Assembly (NCBI GenBank): GCA_030681895.1
Contig: JAUXRI010000247.1
Coordinates: 62,001 to 126,000 of the forward strand
Length of the DNA: 64,000 nucleotides
Direction of reading: 5' to 3'
Origin: Myxococcales bacterium
GTDB lineage: Bacteria; Myxococcota; Myxococcia; Myxococcales; Myxococcaceae
Shown: positions 1-9,007 of the stretch, one piece after another
How positions within the stretch are numbered: position 1 is the stretch's first letter
Layout of the letters: each line of letters starts with the position of its first letter
The notes under the pieces: model-generated
Databases searched by the model: none
Told to the model about the DNA's origin: nothing
The model's input: the letters and a program-made list of their open reading frames with translations, nothing else
Made by a program: the position numbers and the translations under genes

Positions 1-538
1 GCTCCGAGCGGGTGCCGTTGATGACGACGTCGAGCGACCGAATCGCCGTCTGCTGATGGAGCGCATGCGCGAGCGTGGCCGCGTCGAGCAGGCTGGTGGG
101 CTCTGGCGTCGCGACGAGCACGACGCGCTCGGCCGCAGCCGCCGAGAACAACGCGTCACGGCTCAGCCCCGGCGGGCAGTCGATGAGCACCACGTCGAAG
201 CGCTCGGCGAGCTGCTCCCAGACGGCGCGCAGGGCAAACCGTTGGCCTTCGACGAGGTGGGTGAGGGAGCGCTCTCCGCTCGCGGCGGGCAACAGCGCGA
301 GCCCCTCGGGCGTGTGGAGCAGCGCTTCGTCGAGGGCCACACCATCGAGGACGTCACCAACGTGGAGGTTCGCGGTCAGCCCGAAGAGCACGTGCACGCT
401 GGCCAGCCCGACGTCGGCGTCGATGATGACGGTGCGCAGCCCTCGCTGTGCCGCGAGGACTCCGAGGTTGGCCACGAGGTGCGACTTCCCCACCCCGCCC
501 TTCCCGCCCGTCACACTGATGACCCGCAGCGCCGCCAC
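1..538 (-). CDS. MinD/ParA/FlhG-type P-loop ATPase, C-terminus outside the window
   Basis: This is the N-terminal 179 codons of a deviant-Walker ATPase; the C-terminal part lies left of the window. The Walker A motif GGKGGVGKS is at residues 11-19, the DxDxG motif (DADVG) at 40-44, and the switch-II IDCPPG motif near residue 120. Proteins of this family dimerise on ATP and place chromosomes, division machinery, flagella or envelope complexes. Which of these applies here cannot be told, because no ParB, MinC/E or flagellar gene is in view. The start is GTG at 538, because an in-frame TGA lies 13 codons upstream and no ATG intervenes. It follows the lipoprotein gene at 623 on the same strand after 84 bases and may share its transcript. 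Confidence 0.9.
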   Translation of the reverse strand, partial: MAALRVISVTGGKGGVGKSHLVANLGVLAAQRGLRTVIIDADVGLASVHVLFGLTANLHVGDVLDGVALDEALLHTPEGLALLPAASGERSLTHLVEGQRFALRAVWEQLAERFDVVLIDCPPGLSRDALFSAAAAERVVLVATPEPTSLLDAATLAHALHQQTAIRSLDVVINGTRSE

Positions 539-622
539 GGGGACTCGCAGTGCAAAGGAAGATCCGCGGCACGCTCAGGCGACGCCCCGAAGACGCCGCT
601 GAGTCGGTGCTGAAGGTTACGG

Positions 623-1057
623 CTACGGAATCGAGTTGCCGTTCAGCACGATGCGCGCCGGCTGGGCGTTCGCGTTCGTCTCGAAGATCAGGTTGCCGGT
701 ATGCGCACCTGTGCGCACTGGGGCAAACGTGACGCTGAAGGTGCGGCGGACTTGAGGCGCCACGGACCCGGTGCCGCCCTGAACGAAGAACGCGCCAGTG
801 TCTTCGGTCTCGACCTTGATGACGCGAATGTCGAGCGCGTCCTGGCCGGTGTTGACGACCTCGAAGGTCAACCGCGCCTGCTCGCCCTTCTTGACGTCAC
901 CGAACGCATGGGTGGTCTCGAACGCGGGGGCGCCGGCGTCGGGGAGCGAGATCTTGAGCTCGCCGCGGTTGGTGCCCTGAACGCCAGGCTCGACGCGCTC
1001 ACACGCGAGCGTGAAGGAGAGGACCACGAACAGGGAGATCAGGTGCGTCGTCTTCAT
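623..1057 (-). CDS. DUF1573-like (HYDIN/ASH-type) lipoprotein
   Basis: The 144-residue product has a lipoprotein signal (hydrophobic run ending SFTLAC, Cys about 20) and a single immunoglobulin-like beta-sandwich. The motifs AFGDVKKGEQARLTFEVVN, then TGAFF and FAPVRTGAHTGNLIF, are typical of DUF1573 / choice-of-anchor-D repeats, which act as surface or periplasmic adhesion-like modules. The start is the ATG at 1057, which overlaps the stop of the upstream TPR gene as ATGA, so translation is probably coupled. A longer open frame upstream in the same register lies inside the TPR gene and has no signal peptide. The exact role is unknown. Confidence 0.8.
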   Translation of the reverse strand: MKTTHLISLFVVLSFTLACERVEPGVQGTNRGELKISLPDAGAPAFETTHAFGDVKKGEQARLTFEVVNTGQDALDIRVIKVETEDTGAFFVQGGTGSVAPQVRRTFSVTFAPVRTGAHTGNLIFETNANAQPARIVLNGNSIP

Positions 1058-2196
1058 CGTTTTCCCTCCAGCTTGGGAGCGTAGCCCGGCACCGTCTCGG
1101 CCAGCCGGGTCCACAGGGCCTTGGCGCCGTCGCCGTCGCCTCTGGCTTTCAGTCGATCGCCCAGGGCGTCGAGTGCTTCGGGCGTGCCTGAGGCCACACG
1201 CCAGACGTTCTCGGCCATCGGCTTGCCGAGCTTCACCAGCGTCCACGCCATGCCGGCGCGGAGCCGCGGGTTGTCGGGCTGAAACGGCATGACCTGCTTG
1301 AAGCCGTCGAGGGCCTCCTGATACCGGCCCTTCGCCAGGGACTCTTCGGAGTCTTCGATCAGCTTCGCGAAGCGCGCGTCGCCCTCAGCCGTCTTCGGCG
1401 CGTTCTGGAACGCGGCGATCGTCGCGGGGTCCAGGGCTGGCATCCCCGCGGGAGGCGGTGGTGCGGGCGCGGGCACGGGCGTGAGCTTCGAGAGGCCGCC
1501 AGCGCCGATGCCGGCCCTGGTGCGCTCGAGGAGCGCGCGGGCATTTCGACCCTGACGCGCGTTGGGCGCTGCGGCGAGGAAGCTCTCGAAGTCGCGTTTC
1601 GCCGATTCGAGCGCCTTCACGTCATCGGGCTTCTCGTCGAGGGTCAGTGAGGCGCGGGCATAGAGCGCCTCGGGGACATCGCCAAAGGTGGTCGCGACAC
1701 GGTCGTAGGCAGCGCGGGCTCCGGCGAGATCTCTGGAGAGGAACCGGGCGTTGCCATCCATCAGCAGCACGTCGGGCACGCCGGTGAGGGCCTTGCGGGC
1801 ACAGGTGACCGCGGCGGCGGTGCGCTTGCCATCGGCGTGTTTGCGAGCGACGGCGAAGACGTTGGCGAGCGTGGCCTCCTGGCCTTTCTCGGGGTCGCAC
1901 TTCGCGTCTGCGAGCGCAGCGGGAGGGGTCGCGCCGAGCTTCTTCTTCTGCTCGACATAGAACTGCAGCGCGGGCTCGGCTGCGGCGAGGGCTTCCTGCG
2001 CGTACACCTGCGCGTCCTTCGTGCGGCCCTGGCTGAAGTAGAGGCGCGTCAGCGAGGCAGAGATCTCGAAGGGCTTGTCCCGGCCCTTGAGGTCCGGCGC
2101 GGCGTCGATCTTCTTGATCAGATCTTCCGGCGTCGGAGCAGGAGCGGGGGCTCCCTGGGCGAGGGTGAGACTCACGGCGAAAGACCAGAGCAGCAT
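1054..2196 (-). CDS. secreted tetratricopeptide-repeat protein
   Basis: The product has 380 residues with a signal peptide (hydrophobic to about residue 14, AQGA cleavage region) and several helical pairs with TPR spacing. Clear examples are RLYFSQGRTKDAQVYAQEA near residue 55 and SLAKGRYQEALDGFKQVMP near 285. A Pro-rich linker (about 240-255) separates two TPR blocks. TPR proteins are scaffolds in the periplasm or on the outer membrane. The stop overlaps the start of the DUF1573-like lipoprotein, so the two are probably made together and may act on the same envelope complex. No enzyme motif is visible. Confidence 0.75.
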   Translation of the reverse strand: MLLWSFAVSLTLAQGAPAPAPTPEDLIKKIDAAPDLKGRDKPFEISASLTRLYFSQGRTKDAQVYAQEALAAAEPALQFYVEQKKKLGATPPAALADAKCDPEKGQEATLANVFAVARKHADGKRTAAAVTCARKALTGVPDVLLMDGNARFLSRDLAGARAAYDRVATTFGDVPEALYARASLTLDEKPDDVKALESAKRDFESFLAAAPNARQGRNARALLERTRAGIGAGGLSKLTPVPAPAPPPPAGMPALDPATIAAFQNAPKTAEGDARFAKLIEDSEESLAKGRYQEALDGFKQVMPFQPDNPRLRAGMAWTLVKLGKPMAENVWRVASGTPEALDALGDRLKARGDGDGAKALWTRLAETVPGYAPKLEGKR

Positions 2197-2254
2197 GCGT
2201 CGCTGATATCACCTGACCCGGGCCCGGCATCAACCCGTTCTCTCAGGGCAACCG

Positions 2255-2566
2255 TCACGGGCCAGGTGCGCACGTGCCCCCGCTGCACACGGCCGAAGGC
2301 TGCCGACACGGGGCGCACGCAGGCTGAGGACCCAGTCGCGGCGGACACGCGCTCGCGACAGCCTTTGCGTCGGCGTCGTACTTCGCCTTCGACGACACGT
2401 TGATGGCGTCGTTGGAGCAGCCCCCGCACACCTGACAGCCGGCGCCGATGAAGACGGCGACACAGTCGGCGTCGGCGCTGCAGGTCTTCGAGTAGTCCTT
2501 TGCTTCGAGGGTCGTGTCGCAGGCCATCACCGCAAGCGACGCGAAGACAATGAGAGTCGAGCGCAT
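2255..2566 (-). CDS. small cysteine-rich lipoprotein
   Basis: The 103-residue product has a lipobox ending LAVMAC (Cys 16). The mature part carries about ten further cysteines in pairs (CSADADC, GCQVCGGC, CPPRLGPQPACAPC), so it is probably held by disulfides outside the cytoplasm. The pattern resembles short Cys-rich surface lipoproteins common in myxobacteria. I do not recognise a named family. It stands alone, 58 bases upstream of the TPR gene on the same strand. Confidence 0.7.
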   Translation of the reverse strand: MRSTLIVFASLAVMACDTTLEAKDYSKTCSADADCVAVFIGAGCQVCGGCSNDAINVSSKAKYDADAKAVASACPPRLGPQPACAPCRQPSAVCSGGTCAPGP

Positions 2567-2657
2567 GCTGGGGACAACAGCATCACGCGGGCCAGCGTGC
2601 CGACCTCTCGTTGCAGGGGGTTGCTCCGGACGAATGTCAGGAATCTGAGGAATTCGC

Positions 2658-3137
2658 TCAGCAGGACACGGGGCCTCGCAGCAACGACTGTCCCACTGGA
2701 GCGGGGTGGCCGTGCTCGACGAGATACTTGAGCGAGGCCAGCGACTGGTCGCCGAGCCGAGCCGACATCAACTTGACGAGCGGCTGGAGCAAAAGCCCCA
2801 GCACCCCACCCTTGATGGTGACCTCGGACTCAGAGGTGAGCAGCGTCATGCCTCCGTGCGCTTCGACGCTCCAGGTGTTCTGGGCCCGCTGCATCAGGGG
2901 TGCGCCTTCGCCCTGGTATGTCAGCGAGCGGCCTTCTTCCCACGCGACGATCGTCTCTCGAACGGTGAAGCGCTCGAGTTCGCAGACCCGCATCGCTCCG
3001 ACGCCACGCGCTTGCTGCGGACAGTGAGCGTGTCGAATCGCGGGGACCCACTGCGTGATGGCAGGCAGGTTCGACAGCACCTGCCAGACACGCTCGACCG
3101 GAGCTTCGATGCACACCGTTCGCCGCAGCTTCATCAT
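2658..3137 (-). CDS. SRPBCC (START-like) family protein
   Basis: The 159-residue product has the N-terminal signature of polyketide-cyclase/START-like proteins: a first strand, then EAPVERVWQVLSNLPAITQW, followed by the long beta-sheet. These proteins bind small hydrophobic ligands in a helix-grip cavity; the ligand here is not predictable. Two adjacent ATG codons (3137, 3134) lie seven to ten bases after AGGAG, so the start is at one of them rather than further upstream. It is transcribed divergently from the kinase gene at 3265. Confidence 0.75.
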   Translation of the reverse strand: MMKLRRTVCIEAPVERVWQVLSNLPAITQWVPAIRHAHCPQQARGVGAMRVCELERFTVRETIVAWEEGRSLTYQGEGAPLMQRAQNTWSVEAHGGMTLLTSESEVTIKGGVLGLLLQPLVKLMSARLGDQSLASLKYLVEHGHPAPVGQSLLRGPVSC

Positions 3138-3264
3138 CTGGAGACTCCTGAAATGGGCACGGCGTGGAGCAGCGGACACCCAGTCTGCCGGTCAACGGCC
3201 TCGGGCCACAACTCTCCGCATTTCATGAGACACTCCGGTCGCGTCGGGAGGGGAGCGCGAACCC

Positions 3265-4863
3265 ATGTCGCTGGGGTGGCCATTGGCAGAGCCTCGAGCC
3301 GCGACAGCCGCCAGCGCGCTCCTCGACCGGGTCATCGGAGAAGAGCGTGACCGGCTGACGCTCACCGTCTGCCGCGCGCGTGTGGGAATCGCTGCGGTGA
3401 ACTTCCTGGTCGTCTTCCCAGAGCTGGGTTCACCCGAGTCCATTGGCTACACCTCGGTCGCGCCCAGTCGGTACGGCTCGCTGGCGTACCTGGCGATGTC
3501 GGCGCTGGTGCTGCTCGCGGTCACGCTCCGCCCCCGGTTGCGAAAGGCCGCCTCGTACGGCCCGGCCTTCGTCGACGTCCCGCTCGTCGGGTGTGTGGAG
3601 CTGCTGCAGGGCCAATACGCGACGACGCCGGGCCTGGGAACGGCGGCCAGCGCCTCGTATCTGATCGTGCTGGCGATGCTGTCGATGCTCGCGCTGTCGC
3701 GCCGGGTCGTGCTCGTCACCTCGGTGCCCACGCTGGGGTTCCTCTGGGCGATTCTCACGGTGACCGCCACGCCGGTGCCGATTCGGCTGGGGGCGATGGT
3801 CGCGACGCTTGGCGCCTTCGTGCTCGGGTGGATCGTCGTTGGCCAGCTCCGGGAATTGGTGCGCTTGTCGCGACAGGCCGATCTCATCGGCAAGTACGTG
3901 CTGGGAGAGCGCATCGGCTCGGGCGGCATGGCCGAGGTCTTCCTGGCGACGTACTCACCCGAGGGCGGCTTCGAGCGCAAGGTGGCCCTCAAGCGCATGC
4001 TGCCGACGTTCTCCGAGAACGAAGAGCTGCTGACGTTGTTTCGCCGCGAGGCGCAGGTCGGTGCGCGGCTCGCCCACCCGAACATCGTGCAGGTCTACGA
4101 CTTCGGCGTGCACGATCACCGCTACTTCCTGGCGATGGAGTACGTCGACGGAGCGCCGGCCTCGAGGACGCTGCGAGCGTTGATCGGCGCGGGCCGGCTG
4201 CCCTCGATCGCGGCGCTGCTGTACCTGACGCACGAGGTCGCCTCGGCGCTCGACTACGTCGCGCAGCTCACGACCGAAGACGGTGCACCGCTCGCGCTCG
4301 TGCACCGCGATCTCAACCCGCCGAACATTCTCGTGTCGCGAGCCGGTGAGGTGAAGGTGGCCGACTTCGGCATCGCGCGGGTGGGGAACCAGCCGGGCAT
4401 CACCGAGACTGGCGTCATGCGCGGCAAGCTCGTCTACGCCGCCCCGGAGCAGGTCGAAGGTCGAGAGCTCGACGCCCAGACCGACCTGTTCGCCCTCGGG
4501 TTGTCGCTGCTCGAGCTCGCCAGCGGCAAGCGCGTCTTCGAGGGGAACAATGATCTCGAGCTCGCGCGCGTGGTGTTGGAGCAGCCGATCCCCAGGCTCC
4601 GCGAGCTCCGACCCGACGCCCCACCGCTCTTCGAGGTGGCGATCGCGAAGCTCACCGAACGAACGAAGGCCGGGCGCACTCGATCGCCACGAGCGCTGCT
4701 GGATGCCATCGGGCCGCTGGTGAGCGAGTTGAAGGCGCTGGAGATCGGGCGGAAGGAGTGGGCGGAGGCGGTGCAACTCGTCCAGACCGCGACACATGCC
4801 CTCGCGCCAGCCGCGGTGAATCGTGACGCCGAGACGCAGACCGCACCGCAATTGCGGGGCTGA
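3265..4863 (+). CDS. Ser/Thr protein kinase with N-terminal multi-helix membrane domain
   Basis: The product has 532 residues. Residues about 40-195 hold five or so hydrophobic helices. The kinase domain begins near residue 209, with the glycine loop GERIGSGGMAEVF, Lys about 243 in VALKRM, the catalytic loop HRDLNPPN near 347 and DFGIAR near 367. The catalytic loop has Asn where HRDLKxxN kinases have Lys; Asp, the second Asn and DFG are present, so activity is plausible. The membrane domain precedes the kinase, unlike PknB-type kinases, where a single helix follows it. That suggests a membrane-embedded sensor feeding a cytoplasmic kinase. The start ATG follows GGAG by nine bases. It converges with folK. 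Confidence 0.92.
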   Translation: MSLGWPLAEPRAATAASALLDRVIGEERDRLTLTVCRARVGIAAVNFLVVFPELGSPESIGYTSVAPSRYGSLAYLAMSALVLLAVTLRPRLRKAASYGPAFVDVPLVGCVELLQGQYATTPGLGTAASASYLIVLAMLSMLALSRRVVLVTSVPTLGFLWAILTVTATPVPIRLGAMVATLGAFVLGWIVVGQLRELVRLSRQADLIGKYVLGERIGSGGMAEVFLATYSPEGGFERKVALKRMLPTFSENEELLTLFRREAQVGARLAHPNIVQVYDFGVHDHRYFLAMEYVDGAPASRTLRALIGAGRLPSIAALLYLTHEVASALDYVAQLTTEDGAPLALVHRDLNPPNILVSRAGEVKVADFGIARVGNQPGITETGVMRGKLVYAAPEQVEGRELDAQTDLFALGLSLLELASGKRVFEGNNDLELARVVLEQPIPRLRELRPDAPPLFEVAIAKLTERTKAGRTRSPRALLDAIGPLVSELKALEIGRKEWAEAVQLVQTATHALAPAAVNRDAETQTAPQLRG

Positions 4864-4864
4864 G

Positions 4865-5320
4865 TCACGGCCCCAGTCGGCGACCCGTCTGCAGATCGAT
4901 GGCCTCGGGCCACAACGACAGGAGCGGCTCGCGCACGAAGCGGCGCGAGGCCAGGCCCGGGTGCGGCAGCGTCAGCTCGTCCGAGGCGAGCTGACGATCA
5001 CCGAACAAGACGAGATCGAGATCGATCACCCGCGGGGCCCAGCGCGTCGTCGTCAGCCGGCCCATCGATCGCTCGATGCCCTTGAGCGCACGCAACAGCG
5101 GGAGCGGCTCCAGCGTCGTTCGCAGCTCGGCGACGGTGTTGAGGTAGTCGGGCTGCGGCGTCGGGTCCTCGGGCGGCAGCAACGCCTCCGTCTCGAGCAC
5201 AGGTGCGACGGCGAGCACCGTGGTCCCTTCGAGTTCACCGATGCGACGAACGGCCTCGTCGAGCTGGGCGCGTCGATCTCCGAGGTTGGCACCCAACGCC
5301 ACGAAGACCCGCTCTGTCAC
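4865..5320 (-). CDS. folK: 2-amino-4-hydroxy-6-hydroxymethyldihydropteridine pyrophosphokinase
   Basis: HPPK transfers pyrophosphate from ATP to 6-hydroxymethyl-dihydropterin in folate synthesis (cytoplasm). The 151 residues match the family length. FVALGANLGDR lies at the N-terminus, then PDYLNTVAEL, and the signature RWAPRVIDLDLVLFGD near residue 95, followed by LPHPGL. It is the last gene of the lysine operon. Its GTG start overlaps the FAH gene stop as GTGA, so translation is coupled. Linking folK to lysine synthesis is unusual; no folP or folB is in view. Confidence 0.95.
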   Translation of the reverse strand: MTERVFVALGANLGDRRAQLDEAVRRIGELEGTTVLAVAPVLETEALLPPEDPTPQPDYLNTVAELRTTLEPLPLLRALKGIERSMGRLTTTRWAPRVIDLDLVLFGDRQLASDELTLPHPGLASRRFVREPLLSLWPEAIDLQTGRRLGP

Positions 5321-6075
5321 CGCGTCACCGGGTTGCGCAGCACCCCGATGCCCTCGATGTCGACCTCGACGACGTCACCTGGCTGCATGGGCCCGACGCC
5401 CGAGGGCGTTCCGGTAGAGACGAGATCGCCCGGCAGCAGCGTCATGATGTTCGAGATGAACGCCACCAGCTTCGCGGGCGAGTGGACCATGTCGCTCGTT
5501 CGACCCGACTGCTTCTGCACGCCGTTGAGCCGGCAGCGCACCTCGAGATCGCCGAAGTCCAGGCCGCGAACCATGAACGGGCCACAGCAGGCGAACGTGT
5601 CGTACGACTTTGCGCGCGTGTGCTGAATCTCGCGCTTCTGGACGTCGCGGGCGGTGACGTCGTTGAAGCAGGTGACCGCGAAGATGCCTTCGGCCGCTTC
5701 TGCTTCGGTCGCCCGCGTCAGCGTCTTGCCGATGACGAGCCCAAGCTCAGCCTCGTGGTGCACGTCGTTGCTCGCGGGCGGCATCACGATGGGCCCAAGA
5801 TGCGGGTTCAGCGCCGTCATCGGCTTCATGAAGATGAGCGGCTCGCCGGGCACGGGCTTGCCCATCTCTTCGGCGTGTTTGCGGTAGTTCTGTCCGATGG
5901 CGACGACCTTGGTGGCCTCGCTCGGCACCAGCCAGATCGCTGCGTCGAGCTCGAACACCTCGCCGGTTCGGTGGGGTCTTGCCCAGGGCGCGGCGGAGAG
6001 CACGTGCACGCGGGGCTCCTGCACCTCGACGTACCGCGGGCCAGCAGACGTCTGGATTCGTCCGTACCGGGTCAT
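5317..6075 (-). CDS. fumarylacetoacetate hydrolase (FAH) family protein
   Basis: The 252-residue product has the FAH fold. VVAIGQNYRKHAEEM comes first, then the metal-site region HHEAELGLVIG, the FNDVTARD motif (about residue 150), and the C-terminal STGTPSGVGPMQPGD. Family members are Mg-dependent hydrolases, decarboxylases or isomerases of short oxo-acids (for example acylpyruvate hydrolase), so the substrate cannot be fixed. It sits between dapB, one base away, and folK, which it overlaps. It is therefore part of the lysine operon transcript, although no lysine-pathway role is known for this family. Confidence 0.9.
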   Translation of the reverse strand: MTRYGRIQTSAGPRYVEVQEPRVHVLSAAPWARPHRTGEVFELDAAIWLVPSEATKVVAIGQNYRKHAEEMGKPVPGEPLIFMKPMTALNPHLGPIVMPPASNDVHHEAELGLVIGKTLTRATEAEAAEGIFAVTCFNDVTARDVQKREIQHTRAKSYDTFACCGPFMVRGLDFGDLEVRCRLNGVQKQSGRTSDMVHSPAKLVAFISNIMTLLPGDLVSTGTPSGVGPMQPGDVVEVDIEGIGVLRNPVTR

Positions 6076-6076
6076 C

Positions 6077-6883
6077 TCACGCTCCGAGCACGTCGCTCAT
6101 GCCGTACAGCCCGGGAGCGCGGCCCTGGACCCACCGCGCGGCCCGCAAGGCGCCGCGGCCGAACTGCTCACGGCTCGAGGCGCGGTGGGTCAGCTCGATG
6201 CGTTCACCATCTCCGAAGAAGTACACGGTGTGTTCGCCCACCACGTCACCGCCTCGCAGCGTCTGAACGCCGATCTCTTCGCGCCGACGCTCGCCGATGG
6301 TGCCGACGCGCGAGGTGCGGATCTCTTCGGGCCGACGCAGCAGCGCCTTCGCGATCTCCTCGGCCAGGCGCAGCGCCGTGCCGCTCGGTGCGTCTTTCTT
6401 GTGGCGGTGGTGCGCTTCGAGCACGTCGATGTCGAAGTCACTGCCGAGCCTGGTCGCCAGCTGCGCGGCGATCTCGATCACCATGTTCACGCCGATGCTC
6501 ATGTTCGGCGACATCACCACCGGGACGACCTTCGCGGCCTCGGCGATCTCGGCCTTCGCTTCCGCCGAGAACCCGGTCGAGCCGACGACAAGCGGCACCT
6601 TCTTCGCGGCGCAGACCTTCGCGTGCGCGACCGACGCTTCGGGCGTAGTGAAGTCGATGACGACGTTCGCACCGGCGACGGCTTCCGCGAGCGAGTCGAC
6701 GCACGGCACCTCGAGCATGCCCAGGTGACACGCCAGCCCGACGTCGAGGCCGACCGACGGAGCGCCCTTCTTCTCCGTCCCGCCCGAGAGCACGAAGCCC
6801 TCGGTGTCGCGCACCAGCTTCACCAGCATCTGGCCCATGCGGCCCGTGACGCCGGTGATGACCGTCTTCACGTCAGCGGCCAT
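6077..6883 (-). CDS. dapB: 4-hydroxy-tetrahydrodipicolinate reductase
   Basis: DapB reduces the DapA product with NAD(P)H to tetrahydrodipicolinate in the diaminopimelate/lysine pathway. The 268 residues fit the family. The nucleotide-binding start is ITGVTGRMGQ, VIDFTTPEA follows near residue 77, and the signature EAHHRHKKDAPSGTA lies near 158 with its catalytic His and Lys. The gene is one base from dapA and one from the FAH gene, so it lies within a tight operon. Confidence 0.97.
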   Translation of the reverse strand: MAADVKTVITGVTGRMGQMLVKLVRDTEGFVLSGGTEKKGAPSVGLDVGLACHLGMLEVPCVDSLAEAVAGANVVIDFTTPEASVAHAKVCAAKKVPLVVGSTGFSAEAKAEIAEAAKVVPVVMSPNMSIGVNMVIEIAAQLATRLGSDFDIDVLEAHHRHKKDAPSGTALRLAEEIAKALLRRPEEIRTSRVGTIGERRREEIGVQTLRGGDVVGEHTVYFFGDGERIELTHRASSREQFGRGALRAARWVQGRAPGLYGMSDVLGA

Positions 6884-6884
6884 C

Positions 6885-7769
6885 TCACTTCACCACGCCG
6901 AGCTTCTGCAGCTCGGCCTTCAGCTTCACGGTGTTCGCCTCAGACATCGGGAACAGCGGCGGGCGAATGTCGAGGCCGAAGCGGTTCATCAGGTGCAGCG
7001 CCATCTTCACGGGAATCGGGTTCGACTCGCAGAAGAGCACGCGGTGCAGCGGCTGGAGCTTGAGCTGCAGCTCCACTGCGGTCTTGAAGTCGCCCTTGAG
7101 CGCGGCGGCGACGAGATCGGCCATCAGGCGCGGCACCACGTTCGACGAGACGCTCACCACGCCACGGCCACCCGACGCGATGAACGGCGCGACCACGAAG
7201 TCGTCACCAGACAACAGCGTCATGCGATCGCCGCACAGCTCGAACACGTCGAGGGTGCGCAGGATGTTGCCGGTGGCCTCTTTCAGCGCCACGACTTCAT
7301 CGATGTCGCACAGCCGCTTCACCGTCTCGGGGAGCAGATCGACGCCCGTTCGACCCGGCACGTTGTAGGCCATGATCGGAAAACCGGGGTGCGCCTGCGC
7401 GAGCAGCTTGTAGTGCTCCACCAGGCCCTGCTGCGTGGGCTTGTTGTAGTAGGGCGTGACGATCAACGTGCCATCGGCGCCGAGATCGCGCGCGACCTTC
7501 ATCGACTCGATGCACTCGGCGGTGTTGTTGCTCCCGGCGCCAGCGAAGACCCTCACGCGGCCCTTGTTCACGGCGATGCAGACCTCGATGGCGCGGCGTC
7601 GCTCGGTGGCCGACATGGTGACGGACTCGCCAGTGGTGCCCATCGGGATGAGCACGGACGTGCCGTTGGCGATCTGATCGTCGACGAGCCACTCGTAGGC
7701 GGCCTCGTCGAGCGCGCCGTTCTTGAAGGGCGTGGCCAGCGCCGTCATCGAGCCAGACAGCTTCATCAT
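6885..7769 (-). CDS. dapA: 4-hydroxy-tetrahydrodipicolinate synthase
   Basis: DapA condenses pyruvate and aspartate semialdehyde through a Schiff-base Lys, the committed step to diaminopimelate and lysine. The 294 residues form a TIM barrel with GTTGES near residue 45, AYNVPGRTG near 133 (Tyr of the triad) and the Schiff-base Lys in VALKEATGN near 162. The product begins with two Met codons; AGGAG lies eight bases before the first, at 7769, which overlaps the lysA stop as ATGA. Coupling to lysA is likely. Confidence 0.97.
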   Translation of the reverse strand: MMKLSGSMTALATPFKNGALDEAAYEWLVDDQIANGTSVLIPMGTTGESVTMSATERRRAIEVCIAVNKGRVRVFAGAGSNNTAECIESMKVARDLGADGTLIVTPYYNKPTQQGLVEHYKLLAQAHPGFPIMAYNVPGRTGVDLLPETVKRLCDIDEVVALKEATGNILRTLDVFELCGDRMTLLSGDDFVVAPFIASGGRGVVSVSSNVVPRLMADLVAAALKGDFKTAVELQLKLQPLHRVLFCESNPIPVKMALHLMNRFGLDIRPPLFPMSEANTVKLKAELQKLGVVK

Positions 7770-9007
7770 GGAGTTTCTCCTCGCATCAAATCCGTCACGG
7801 TTTCACGCACCCGCACGACGCGAAACGTCTCGCCGTCCACCAGCACCTCGGGTGGGCGTGGGCGCGAGTTGTACGACGACGACATCGACATGCCATACGC
7901 CCCCGCCGTCAGCACGGCCAGCAGGTCGCCTTGCGCCAGCGGGGACATCGACCTCGAGTGCCCCAGCACGTCACTGGACTCACACACGGGGCCAACCACG
8001 TCGACGGTCGCCCTCTTCCCTTTGCGCGGCACGACCGGCGCGATCTCGTGGTGAGCCTCGTACAGCGCAGGGCGGAGCAGATCGTTCATGCCTGCGTCGA
8101 CGATGACGAAGTGTTTGGCGGGCGTCTTCTTCCGGTACAGCACGCGGGTCAGCAGCACGCCGGCATTGGCGACGAGCACGCGGCCCGGCTCCAGCACCAG
8201 CGTCGCGCCGAGGCCATGGAGCGGCTCGAGCACCGCCTTCGCGTAGTCGGCGACGCCCGGCGGAGTCTCGGTCGAGTAGGTGACGCCGAGGCCACCACCG
8301 ACGTCGAGGTGCGTGAGCGGAAAGCCCTTCGCGCGCAGCGTCTTGTAGACGTCTCCCACCAGCGTCATCGCCTGGCGCACCGGGCGCGTGTCAGTGAGCT
8401 GGCTACCGATGTGACAGTCGAGGCCGCGCGCGACGAGGCCCTTCATGCGCTTCGACTTCGCGTAGAGCGCGACCGCTTCACCGACCGGCACGCCGAACTT
8501 CGACGTCTTCAGGCCCGTCGCGATGTAGCGGTGGGTCTTCGCGTCGACGTCGGGGTTCACCCGCAGCGCGAACGGCGCCTGCACGCCGAGGCGTTGGCCG
8601 ACCCGATCGAGCGCCTCGAGTTCCTCCGCGCTCTCGACGTTGAACATCAGGATGCCGGCTCGAATGGCGGCGACCATCTCGTCTTCGGTCTTTCCGACGC
8701 CCGCGAAGACGACCTTGCGCAGATCGCCACCGACGCGGCGAACGCGCTCCAGCTCTCCGACCGAGACGATGTCGAAGCCCGCGCCGCCCTTCGCGAAGAG
8801 CTTCAACACCGCGAGCGTGCTGCACGCCTTCACCGAGTAGCAGACGAGCGTCGGCGTGTTGGCGAAGGCCTGCTGCACCACGCCCAGGTGACGGGTGAGC
8901 GTGGCGGTCGAGTAGATGTACGCCGGCGTACCGACGGCCTCGGCGATGCGGCTCAGCGGCACGCCTTCGCAGTGGAGCGCACCGCCGGTCATGTCGAAGT
9001 GATTCAC
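7766..9007 (-). CDS. lysA: diaminopimelate decarboxylase
   Basis: This PLP enzyme converts meso-diaminopimelate to lysine, the last step. The 413 residues match the family. The PLP-Lys motif reads CYSVKA near residue 60 (often YAVKA), with DCHIGSQ near 198, DVGGGLG near 237, EPGR near 277 and the dimer-interface motif CESSD near 346. The start is GTG at 9007, overlapping the stop of the LptM-like gene as GTGA. The order lysA-dapA-dapB gives most of the final branch; dapD/E/F or an aminotransferase route must lie elsewhere. Confidence 0.97.
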   Translation of the reverse strand: MNHFDMTGGALHCEGVPLSRIAEAVGTPAYIYSTATLTRHLGVVQQAFANTPTLVCYSVKACSTLAVLKLFAKGGAGFDIVSVGELERVRRVGGDLRKVVFAGVGKTEDEMVAAIRAGILMFNVESAEELEALDRVGQRLGVQAPFALRVNPDVDAKTHRYIATGLKTSKFGVPVGEAVALYAKSKRMKGLVARGLDCHIGSQLTDTRPVRQAMTLVGDVYKTLRAKGFPLTHLDVGGGLGVTYSTETPPGVADYAKAVLEPLHGLGATLVLEPGRVLVANAGVLLTRVLYRKKTPAKHFVIVDAGMNDLLRPALYEAHHEIAPVVPRKGKRATVDVVGPVCESSDVLGHSRSMSPLAQGDLLAVLTAGAYGMSMSSSYNSRPRPPEVLVDGETFRVVRVRETVTDLMRGETP

